64,000 nt of DNA from Theropithecus gelada (Eukaryota > Chordata > Mammalia > Primates > Cercopithecidae), in NCBI RefSeq assembly GCF_003255815.1, contig NC_037680.1, forward strand, positions 16,402,547-16,466,546. The letters run 5' to 3'. Position 1 is the stretch's first letter. Every line of letters starts with the position of its first letter. The translations under genes were made by a program, and so were the position numbers. Positions 1 to 12,960 of the stretch are shown piece after piece. The notes below the pieces were generated by a model. That model was not told the origin of the DNA and ran no database searches. It saw only the letters and a list, made by a program, of their open reading frames with translations.

Positions 1-1278
<1,278 letters not shown>

Positions 1279-3350
1279 GTATCCCATTGCAGATTTCAAG
1301 AAAACTGTGTCAGCAAACTGCTCACTGAAGAGAAAAGCGTAACTCTCTGAGATGCATTCACACAGCCCAATGCAGTTTCTCAGAATGCTTCTTTCCAGTT
1401 TTTATCTGAGGAGATTTCCTTTTTCATGATAGCCTTCCATGAGCTCCCAAATATCACTTCTCAGAATCCACGAAACCAGTGTTAGCAAACTGCCACAAGA
1501 AGGGAAAGGTGAATCTCTGTGTGATGAATTCACACATCAGAAAGCAATTTCTGAGAAAGCTTCTTTCTAGTTATTCTCTGAGGATATTTCCATTTTCACC
1601 ATAGGCCTCAATGCGCTCCCAAATATCACTTTGCAGTTTCCACGGAACAGTGTTAGCAAACTGCTTCATGAAGACTAAGTTGCAACCCTGTGAGGTGAAT
1701 GCACATATCACAAAGAAGTTTCTCACAAAGCTTCTTTCACGCTTTTAATGGAGGATATTACCTTTATCAGCGTAGGCCTCAATGCGATCCAACGTCGCCC
1801 TTCTCAGGTTCCTCAAAGACAGTATCAATAGACTGCTCCAGAAATGTAAGTGTAACTCTGTGAGATGAATTCATACATCACAAAGAAGTTTCTAAGAAAA
1901 CTTCTTTCTAGTTTTTATCTGAGGATATTTCCTTTGTCACCGTAAGCTTCAAGGCGCGAAGAAGTATCCCATTGCAGATTTCAGGAAAACTGTGTCAGCA
2001 AACTGATGCCTGAAGAGAAAAGTGTAACTCTGTGAGTTGCACTCACACATCGCAATGCAGTTTCTCAGAACGTTTCTTTCCAGTTTTTATCTGAGGAGAT
2101 TTCGTTTTTTACCACAGCCCTCCATGGGCTCCCAAATATCACTTTCCAGAATCCACGAGAACAGTGTTGGCAAACTGCTACAAGAAGGGAAAGGTGAAAA
2201 TGTGTGTGATGAGTTCACACATCAGAAAGCGATTTCTGAGAAAGCTTCTTTCTAGTTATTATCTGAGCATATTTCCGTTTTCACTGTGGGCCTCAATGCG
2301 CTCAAAAATATCACTTTGCAGATTCCACGGAAACAGTGTTAGCAAACTCCTTCATGAAGACTACGTTGTAACCCTGTGAGGTGAATGCACATATCACAAA
2401 GAAGTTTCTCACAAAGCTTCTTTCACGCTTTTAATGGAGGATATTACCTTTATCAGCGTAGGCCTCAATGCGATCCTAAGTCGCCCTTCTCAGGTTCCTC
2501 AAAGACAGTGTTAATCGACTGCTCCATGAAACGTAAGTGTAACTCTGTGAGATGAATTCACACATCACAAATAAGTTTCTAAGAAAGCTTCTTTCTCGTT
2601 TTTATCTAAGGATATCTCCTTTGTCACCGTAAGCTTCATTGCGCTAAGAAGTATCCCATTGCAGATTTCAAGAAAACTGTCTTAGCAAACTGATGCCTGC
2701 AAAGAAATGTGTAACTCTGTAAGTTGCATTCACACATCGCAGTGCAGTTTCTCAGAACGCTTCTTTCCAGTTTTAATCTGAGGATATTTCCTTTTTCACC
2801 ATAGCCCTCAATGAGCTCCCAAATATCACGTTGCAGAATCCACGAACACAGTATTAACAAACTGCTACAAGAATGGAAAGGTGAAACTCTGTGTGATGAA
2901 GTCACACATCAGAAAGCAATTTCTGAGAAAGCTTCTTTCTCGTTATTATCTGAGGATAGTTCCTTTATCACCATAGGCCTCAAGGCGCTCCCAAATATCA
3001 CTTTGCAGTTTCCACGAAAACAATGTTAGCAAACTGCTTCATGAAGACTAAGTTGTGACTCTGTGAGATGAATTCACATATCAAAAAGCAGTTTTTCACA
3101 AAGCTTCTTTCTCGTTTTTAATTGAGGAAATTTCCTCTATCAAGGTAGGCCTCAATGCGGTCCAAAGTAGCCCTCCTCAGGTTCCTCAAAGACAGTGTTA
3201 ATCGACTGCTCTATGAAACGTAAGTGTAACTCTGTGAGATGAATTCATACATCACAAAGAAGTTTCTAAGAAAGCTTCTCTCTAGTTTTTATCGGAAGAT
3301 ATCTCCTTTGTCACCGTAAGCTTCATTGCGCTAAGAAGTGTCCTGTTGAA
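1279..3350 (-). repeat. Alpha satellite domain 1: four-monomer higher-order repeat, period about 684 bp
   Basis: The marker AGTATCCCATTGCAGATTTC recurs at about 1280, 1965 and 2650, and a diverged version (AGTGTCCTGTTGAAGATTTC) at about 3337, giving periods of 684-687 bp, or four monomers. By eye, successive copies are about 90% identical, while monomers within a copy are much less alike. The order in each copy is a monomer with GTAAGCTTCATTGCGCTAAG, one with a pJ-alpha-like box, one with CATAGGCCTCAATGCGCTCC, and one with GTCGCCCTTCTCAGGTTCC. About three full copies are present. The fourth breaks off into domain 2 near 3440. Confidence 0.85.
2788..2804 (+). promoter_or_regulatory. pJ-alpha type box in alpha satellite (example site)
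   Basis: TTCCTTTTTCACCATAG matches the published pJ-alpha consensus TTCCTTTTYCACCRTAG as I remember it. The same or a one-base variant occurs in many monomers of domains 1 and 2; for example 6176-6192 reads TTCCTTTTCCACCATAG. In domain 3 the box usually has one change (TTTCTTTTTCACCATAG). This box marks A-type alpha monomers and takes the place of the CENP-B box found in B-type monomers. Confidence 0.75.
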
Positions 3351-6300
3351 GATTTCAAGAAAACTGTGTTCGCAAACGGATGTCTGAAGAGAAAGGTGTA
3401 ACTCTGTGAGTTTTATTCACATGTCACAATGCAGTTTCTCAGAAGGCTTCTTTCCAGGTTTTATGTGAGGATATTTCCTTTTTCACCATAGCCCTCCATG
3501 GGCTCCCAAATATCACTTTGCCAATTCCACGAGAACAGTCTTAGCTAACTGCTTCATGAGCAGAGAGGTGTAACTCCGTAAGATGTATTCACAGATCACA
3601 AAGAAGTTTCTCAGAAAGCTTCTTTCTCAGTTTTATCGGAGGATATTTCGTTTGGCCCTACAGTCCTCAAAGGGATGCGAAATATCAGTTCTCATATTCC
3701 ACAAAAATCGGGCTAGCCAACGGATCCACGAAATAGAGCAGTAACTCAGTGAGTTGAATGCCCACATCACAAAGCAGTTTCTCAGAAAGCGTCTTTCTTT
3801 TTTGAGCTGAGGTTATTTGTGGTCTCGGTAGGCCACGGTGTGTCTATTGCAGATTCTGCAAAAACACTGTTAGCAAGCTTCTCAATGAAAACAATGATGT
3901 AATCCTGTGAGCAGAATTCACCCACACCAAAGAAGTTTCTGAGAAGGCTTCTCTGCAGATTTGTCTGAGGTTCTTTCATGATTCACCATGGGACTGAAGG
4001 ATATATAGGATATCACTTCTGAGATTCCACAAAATCAAGGCTAGCAAACTCCTCCATGAAAGAGTGGTGTAACACTGTGAAGTGAATTCACATCACAAAG
4101 CGGTTTGTCAGAAAGCTTCATTCCGGTTTTTCTTGGAGGATATTTCCTTTATCCTTCTACTCTTCAAACCCATCCGAAATATCAGTTCTCAGAAATCACA
4201 AAAAGAGGTCTAGCAAACGGCTGCAAGAAATAGTGGTGTAACTCTGGGAGACGAAGTCACATATCAGAAAGCAATTTCTCAGAAAGCTTCTTTCACGTTT
4301 TTCTCTGAGGGGATCTCCTTTGTCATCATAAGCTGCATAGCGCTAAGATGTATCCTGTGGCAGATTTCAAGAAAACTGTGTTAGCAAACTGATGCCTGAC
4401 GAGAAATGCGTAACTCTGTGAGTTGCATTCACACATCGCAGTGCAGTTTCTCAGAACGCTTCTTTCCAGTTTAATCTGAGGATATTTCCTTTTTCACCAT
4501 AGCCCTCAAAGAGCTCCCAAATATCACTTTGCAGAATCCACGAACACAGTTTTAGCAACCCGATGCCTGAAGAGAAATGTGTAACACTGTGAGTTGCATT
4601 CACACATTGCAGTGCAGTTTCTCAGAACGCTTCTTTCCAGTTTTAATCTGAGGATATTTCCTTTTTCACCATAGCTTTTAATGACCTCCCAAATATCACT
4701 TTGCAGAATCCACAAACACAGTGTTAACAACCTGATTCCTGAAGAGAAATGTGTAACTCTGATTTGCATTCACACATCGCAGTGCAGTTTCTCAGAACGG
4801 TTCTTTCCAGTTTTAATCTGAGGATATTTCCTTTTTCACCGTAGACCTCAATGAGCTCCCAAATATCACTTTGCAGAATCCACGAACACAGTGTTAGCAA
4901 ACGAATGCCTGAAGAGAAATGTGTAACTCTGTGAGTTGCATTCACATGTCACAATGCAGTTTCTCAGAAGGCTTCTTTCCAGGTGTTATCTGAGGATATT
5001 TCCTTTCTCACCATAGAACTCCATGGGCTCCCAAATATCACTTTCCCAATTCCACGAAAACAGTCTTAGCGAACCGTTTCATGAGGAGAGAGGTGTAACT
5101 CTGTGAGATGAATTCGCAGATCACAAAGAATTTCCTCTGCAAGGTTCTTTCTCATTTTTATCCGAGGATATTTCCTTTGACCCTATACACCTCAAAGGGA
5201 TATGAAATATCAGGTCTCAGATTCCACAAAAACCGGGCTAGCCAACGGATCCAGGAAATACAGCTGTAATTCATTGAGTTGAATGCACACATCCACAGCA
5301 GTTTCTCAGAAAACGTCTTTCTTTTTTGAGCTGAGGTGATTTGTGGTCTCGGAGCCCCACCCTGTGTCTTATTGCAGATTCTGCGAAAACACTTTTAGCA
5401 AGCTTCTCAATGAAAACAATGATGTAACCCTGTGAGCTGAATTCACCCACACCAAAGAAGTTTCTGAGAAGGCTTCTCCGCAGATTTGTCTGAGGTTCTT
5501 TCATGATTCACCATGGGATTCAACGATATCTAGGATATCACTTCTGAGATTCCACAAAATCAGTGCTAGCAAACTCCTCCATGAAAGAGTGATGTAACAC
5601 TGTGAAATGAATTCACACATCACAAAGCGGTTTGTCAGAAAGCTTCATTCCGGTTTTCCTTGGAGGATATTTCCTTAGTCCTTCTACTCTTCAAACCCAT
5701 CCGAAATATCAGTTCTCAGAATCCACTAAAACAGGGGTAGCAAACGGCTGCACGAAATACTTTTGTAACTCTGGGAGACGAAGTCACATATCACAAAGCA
5801 ATTTCTCAGAAAGCTTCTTTCACGTTTTTATCTGAGGAGATCTCCTTTGTCACTGTAAGCTGCATAGTATCCTGTGGCAGATTTCAAGAAAACTGTGTAA
5901 GCAAACTGATGCCTGAAGAGAAATGTGTAACTCTGTGAGTTACATTCACATATCTCTGTGCAGTGTCTCAGAATGCTTCTTTCCAGTTTTAATCTGGGGA
6001 TATTTCCTTTTTCACCATAGCTTTCAATGAGCTCCCAAATATCACTTTGAAGAATCCACGAACACAGTGTTAGCAACCTGATGCCTGAAGAGAAATGTGT
6101 AACTCTGTGAGTTGCATTCACACATCGCAGTGCAGTTGCTCAGAGCGCTTCTTTCCAGTTTTAATCTGAGGATATTTCCTTTTCCACCATAGCCCTGAAT
6201 CCGCTCCCAAATATCACTTTGCAGAATCCAGGAGCACAGTGTTAGCAAACTGATTTCGGAAGAGAAATGTGTAACTCTGTGAGTTGCATTCACATGTCAC

Positions 6301-9300
6301 AATACACTTTCTCAGAAGGCTTCTTTTCAGTTTTAATCTGAGGATTTTTCCTTTTTCACCATAGCCCTCAATGAGCTCCCAAATATCACTTTGCGGAATC
6401 CACGAACACAGTGTTCGCAAACTGATGCCTGAAGAGAATTGTGTATCTTTGTGAGTTGCATTCACACATCGCAGTGCAATATTACAGAACGTTTCTTTCC
6501 AGTTTTAATCTGAGAATATTTCGTTTTTCACCATAGACCTCAATGAACTCCCAAATATCAGTTTACAGAATCCACGAACACAGTGTTCGCAAACTGATGT
6601 CTGAAGAGAAATGTGTAACTCTGTGAGTTGCATTCACATGTCCCATGCAGTTTCTCAAAAGGCTTCTTTCCATGTTTTATCGGACGATATTTCTTTTTTC
6701 ACCGTAGCCCTCCATGGGCTCCCAAATATCACTTTGCCAATTCCATGAGAACAGTCTTAGCGAACCGCTTCATGAAGAGAGAGGTGTAACTCTGTGAGAT
6801 GAATTCACAGATCACAAAGAAGTTTCTCAGAAAGTTTCTTTCTCATTTTTATTGGAGGATATTTCCTTTGTCTCTATACTTCTCTAAGGAATATGAAATA
6901 TCAGCCTCAGATTCCACAAAAACCGGGCTAACGAATGGATCCACGAAATACAGGTGTAACTCAGTGAGTTGAATGTACACATCACAAAGCAGTTTCTCAG
7001 AAAGCATCTTTCTTTTTTGAGTTGAGGTTATTTGTATTCTCAGACCGCCACTGTGTATCTTATTGCAGATTCTCTGAAATCACTGTTAGCAAGCTTCTCA
7101 ATGAAAACAATGATGTGAACCTGTGAGCTGAATTCACCCACACCAAAGAAGTTTCTGAGAAGGCTTCTCTACAGATTTGTCTGAGGTTCTTTCATGATTC
7201 ACCATGGGATTCAAAGATATCCAGGATATCACTTCTGAGATTCCACAAAATCAGTGCTGGCAAACTCCTCCATGAAAGAGTGGTGTAACACTGTGAAATG
7301 AATTCACACATCACAAAGCGGTTTCTCAGAAAGCTTCATTCCGATTTTTCTCGGAGGATATTTCCTTTATCCTTCTACTCTTCAAACCCATCCTAAATAT
7401 CAGTTGTCAGAATCCACAAAAACAGGGCTAGCAAACGGCTGCAGAAAATACTGGTGTAACTCTGGGAGAATAGTCACATGTTAGAAAGCAATTTCTCAGA
7501 AAGCTTCTTTCACGTTTTTCTCTGAGAAGATCTCCTTTGTCACTGTAAGCTACATAGCGCTAAGAAGTATCCTGTGGCAGATTTCAAAAAAACTGTGTTA
7601 GGAAATGATGCCTGAAGAGAAATGTGTAACTCTGTGAGTTGCATTCACACATCGCAGTGCAGTTTCACAGAAAGCTTCTTTCCAGTTTTAATCTAACGAT
7701 ATTTCGTTTTTCACCATAGGTTTCAATGAACTCCCAAATATAACCTTGCAGAATCCACGAACACAGTGTTAGCAACCTTATGCCTGAAGAGAAATGTGTA
7801 ACTCTGTGAGTTGCTTTCACACATCGCAGTGCAGTTGCTCAGAGCGCTTCTTTCCAGTTTTAATCTGAGGATATTTCCTTTTTCACCATAGCCCTCAATG
7901 AGCTCCCTAATATCACTTTGCAGAATCCACGAACACAGTGTTAGCAAACCGATGACTGAAGAGAAATGTGAAACTCTGTGAGTTGCATTCACACATCGCA
8001 GTGCAGTTTCTCAAAACGCTTCTTTCCAGTTTTAATCTGGGGATATTTCCTTTTTTCCATAGCCCTCAATGAGATCCCAAGTATCATTTTGCAGAATTCA
8101 CGAACACATTTAAGCAAACTGATGCCTGAAGAGAAATGTGTAACAATGTGAGTTGCATTCACACATCGCAGTGCAGTTTCTCAGAACGCTTGTTTCCAGT
8201 TTTAATCTGAGGATATTTCCTTTTTCAACATAGCCCTCAATGAGCTCCCTAATATCACTTTGCAGAATACACGAACACAGTGTTAGCAAACTGATGCCTA
8301 AAAAGAAATGTGTAACTCTGAGTGTTGCATCCACACATCGCAGTACAGTTTCTCAGAACGGTTGTTTCCACTTTTAATCTGAGGATATTTCTTTTTTCAC
8401 CATAGCCCTCAATGAGCTCCCAAATATCACTTTGCAGAATCCACGAACACAATGTTAGCAGACCGATGCCTGAAGAGAAATGTGTAACTCTGTGAGTTGC
8501 ATTCACACATCACAGTGCAGTTTCTCAAAACGCTTCTTTCCAGTTTTAATCTGAGGATATTTCCTTTTTCACCATAGCCCCCAAACGGCTCCCAAATATC
8601 GCTTCACAGAATCCACGAACACAGTTTTAGGAAACTGATGCCTGAACAGAAATGTGTAACTCTGTGTGTTGCAGTCACATGTCACAATGCAGTTTCTCAG
8701 AAGGCTCCTTTCCAGATGTTATCTGAGGAGATTTCCTTTTTCACCATAGCCCTCCATGGGCTCCCAAATATCACTCTGCCAATTCCATGAGAACAGTCTT
8801 AGCGAAACGCTTCATGAGGAGTGAGGTGTAACTCTGTGAGATGAATTCACAGATCACAAAGAAGTTTCTCTGAAACCTTCTTTCTCATTTTTATCGGAGG
8901 ATATTTCCTTTGGCCCTATAGTCCTCAAAGAGATCCGAAATATCAGTTCTCAGATTCCACAAAAAGCAGGCTAGCCAACGCATCCACGAAATACAGCTGT
9001 AACTCAGTGAGTTGAATGCACACACCACAAAGCCGTTTCTCAGAAAGCCTCTTTCTTTTTTGAGCTGAGGTGATTTGTGGTCTCGGTAGGCCACCGTGTG
9101 TCTTATTGCAGATTCTGTGAAAACACTGTTAGCAAGCTTCTCAATGAAAACTATGATGTAACCCTGTGAGCTGAATTCACCCACACCAAAGAAGTTTCTG
9201 AGAAGGCTTCTCTGCAGATTTGTCTGAGGTTCTTTCATGATTCACCATGGGATTCAACGATATCCAGGATATCACTTCTGAGATTCCACAAAATCAAGGC

Positions 9301-12300
9301 TAGCAAACTCCTCCATGAAAGAGTGGTGTAACACTGTGAAGTGAATTCACACATCACAAAGCGGTTTTTCAGAAAGCTTCTTTCCGGTTTTTCTCGGAGG
9401 ATATTTCCTTTGTTCTTCTACTCTTCAAACCCATCCGAAATATCAGTTCTGAGAATCCACAAAAAACAGGGATAGCAAACGGCTGCACGAAATAGTGTCG
9501 TAACTCTGGGAGACGAAGTCACATATCAGAAAGTAATTTCTCAGAAAGCTTCTTTCACGTTATTATCTGAAGAGATCTCCTTTGTCACTGTAAGCTGTAT
9601 AGCACTAGGAAGTATCCTGTGCCAGATTTCAAGAAAGCACTGTTAGCAAACTGATGCCTGAAGAGAAATGTGTAACTCTGTGAGTTGCATTCACACATCG
9701 CAGTGCAGTTTCTCAGAACGCTTCTTTCCAGCTTTAGTCTGAGGATATTTCCTTTTTCACCATAGCCCTCAATGAGCTCCCAAATATCACTTTGCAGAAT
9801 CCACGAACACAGTGTTAGCAAACTGATGCCTGAAGAGAAATGTGTAACTCTGTGAGTTGCATTCATGTGTCACAATGCAGTTTCTCAGAAGGCTTCTTTC
9901 CAGGTTTTATCTGAGGATATTTCCTTTTTCACCATAGCACTCCATGGGCTCCCAAATACCACTTTGCAATTCCACAAGAACAGTCTTAGCGAACCGCTTC
10001 ACGAGGAGAGAGGTGTAACTCTGTGAGATGAATTCACAGATCACAAAGAAGTTTCTCAGAAAGCTTCTTTCTCATTTTCCTCGGAGGATATTTCCTTTGG
10101 CCCTATAGTCCTCACCGGGATCCGAAATACCAGATCTCACATTCCACAAAAACCGGGCTAGCCAATGGATCCACGAAATATAGCTGTCACTCAGTGAGTT
10201 GAATGCACACATCACAAAGCAGTTTCTCAAAAAGCGTCTTTCTTTTCTGAGCTGAGATGATTTGTGGTCTCGGAACGCCTCCGTGTGTCTTATTGCAGAT
10301 TCTGCGAAAACACTGTTAGATAGCTTCTCAATGAAAACTATGATGTAACCCTGTGAGCTGAATTCACCCACACCAAAGAAGTTTCTGAGAAGGCTTCTCT
10401 GCAGATTTGTCTGAGGTTCTTTCATGATTCACCATGGGATTCAACGATATCCAGGATATCACTTCTGAGATTCCACAAAATCAGTGCTAGCAAACTCCTC
10501 CATGAAAGAGTGGTGTAACACTGTCAAATGAATTCACACATCACAAAGCGGTTTGTCAGAAAGCTTCATTCCGGTTTTTCTTGGGGGATATTTCCTTAGT
10601 CCTTCTACTCTTCAAACCCATCCGAAATATCTGTTCTCAGAATCCACAAAAACAGGGCTAGCAAACGGCTGCACGAAATACTTTTGTAACTCTGGAAGAC
10701 GAAGTCACATATCACAAAGCAATTTCTCAAAAGGCTTCTTTCACGTTTTTATCTGAGGAGATCTCCTTTGTCATTGTAAGCTGCATAGCGCTAAGAAGTA
10801 TCCTGTGGCAGATTTCAAGAAAAATGTGTTTGCAAAATGATGCCTGAAAAGAAATGTGTAACTCTGTGAGTTGCATTCACACATCGCAGTGCAGTTTCTC
10901 AGAACGCTTCTTTCCAGTTTTAATCTGAGGATATTTCCTTTTTCACCATAGCCCTCAATGAGCTCCCTAATATCACTTTGCAGAATCCATGAACACAGTG
11001 TTAGCAAACTGATGCCTGAAGAGAAATGTGTAACTCTGTGAGTTGTATTCACACATTGCAGTGCAGTTTCTCAGAATGCTTCTTTCAGTTTTAATCTGAG
11101 GATATTTCCTTTTTCACCAGAGCCCACAATGAGCTTCCAAATATCACTTTGCAGAATCCACGAACACAGTGTTAGCAAACTCATGCCTGAAGAGAAATGT
11201 GTAACTCTGTGAGTTGCATTCACACATCGCTGTGTAGTATCTCAGAATGGTTCTTTCCAGTTTTAATCTGAGGATATTTCCTTTTTCACCATAGCCTTCA
11301 AAGAGCTCCCCAATATCACTTTGCAGAATCCACGAACACAGTTTTAGCAACCTGATGCCTGAAGAGAAATGTGTAACTCTGTGAGTTGCATTCACACATC
11401 GCAGTGCAGTTTCTCAGAACGCTTCTTTCCAGTTTTAATCTGAGGATATTTCCTTTTTCACCATAGCCCTCAATGAGCTCCCAAATATTACTTTGCAGAA
11501 TTCATCAACACAGTGTTAGCAAACTGATGCCTGAAGAGAAATGTGTAACTCTGTGAGTTGACTTGACATTTCATAATGCAGTTTCTCTGAAGGCTTCCTT
11601 CCAGGTGTTATCTGAGGATATTTCCTTTTTTACCGTAGCCCTCAATGAGCTCCCAAATATCACTTTGCAGAATCCGTGAACACAGTGTTAGCAAACTGAT
11701 GCCTGAAGAGAAATGTGTAACTCTGTGAGTTAGATTCACCTCTCACAATGCAGTTTCTCAGAAGGCTTCTTTCCAGGTGTTATCTGAGGATATTTCCTTT
11801 TTCACCATAGCCCTCCATGGGCTCCCAAATATCACTTTGCCAATGCCACGAGAACAGTCTTAGCGAACCGCTTCATGAGGAGAGAGGTACAACTTTGTGA
11901 GATGAATTCACAGATCACAAAGAAGTTTCTCAAAAAGCTTCTTTCTCATTTTTCTCGGAGGATATTTCCTTTGGCCCTATAGTCCTCAAAGGGATCCGAA
12001 ATACCAGTTCTCAGATTCCACAAATATCGGGCTAGACAACGGATCCACGAAATTCAGCTGTCACTCAGTGGGTTGAATGCACACATCACAAAGCAGTTCC
12101 TCAGAAAGCGACTTTTTTTCTTGAGCTGAGGTGATTTGTGGTCTCGGAGCTCCACCGTGTGTCTTATTGCAGATTCTGCGGAAACACTGTTAGACAACTT
12201 CTCAACTAAAACAATGATGTAACCCTGTGAGCTTTATTCACACACACCAAAGAAGTTTCTGAGATTGCTTCTCTGCAGATTGGTCTGAGATTCTTTCATG

Positions 12301-12960
12301 ATTCACCATGGGATTCAACGATATCCAGGATATCACTTCTGAGATTCCACAAAATCAGTGCTAGCAAACTCCTCCGTGAAAGAGTGGTGTAACACTGTCA
12401 AATGAATTCACACATCACACAGTGGTTTGTCAGAAAGCTTCATTCCGGTTTATCTCGGAGGATATTTCCTTTGTTCTTCTACTCTTCAAACCCATCCGAA
12501 ATATCAGTTCTGAGAATCCACAAAAAACAGGGCTAGCAAACGGCGGCATAAAATAGTGGCGAAACTCTGGGAGACGAAGTCACATATCAGAAAGCAATTT
12601 CTCAGAAAGCTTCCTTCAGGTTTTTATCTGAGGAGATCTAAACTGTCACTGTAAGCTGCATAGTGCTAAGAAGTATCCTGTGGCAGATTTCAAGAAAAAT
12701 GTGTTAGCAAACTGATGCCAGAAGACAAATGTGTAGCTCTGTGAGTTGCATTCACACATCGCAGTGCAGTTTTTCAGAAAGTTTCTTTCCAGTTTTAATC
12801 TGAGGATATTTCCTTTTTCACCATAGTCCTCAAAGAGCTCCCAAATATCACTTTGAAGAATCAACCAACACAGTGTTAGCAAACTGACAACTAAAGAGAC
12901 ATGTGTAACTATGTGAGTTGCATTCACCTGTCACAATGCAGTTTCTCAGAAGACTTCTTT
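3350..12960 (-). repeat. Alpha satellite domain 2: seven monomer types, one with variable copy number
   Basis: An anchor monomer with TCATGATTCACCATGGGA occurs near 3984, 5509, 7200, 9243, 10430 and 12304. The intervals of 1525, 1691, 2043, 1187 and 1874 bp equal about 9, 10, 12, 7 and 11 monomers. Between anchors the order is constant: anchor, a monomer with TCCTTCTACTCTTCAAACCC, one with CTCCTTTGTCACTGTAAGC, then a run of one type (CACCATAGCCCTCAATGAGC), then one with CCATAGCCCTCCATGGGC, one with CCTTTGGCCCTATAGTCC, and one with GAGCTGAGGTGATTTGTGG. Only the run type changes number: 3, 4, 6, 1 and 5 copies. Some constant monomers are a little short, near 161-165 bp. Confidence 0.85.

Noticed and set aside
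3700..3730. CGGG-containing motif in several satellite monomers as a possible CENP-B box.
   Set aside because: The spacing of the core bases does not fit NTTCGNNNNANNCGGGN on either strand, and it lies in another part of the monomer.
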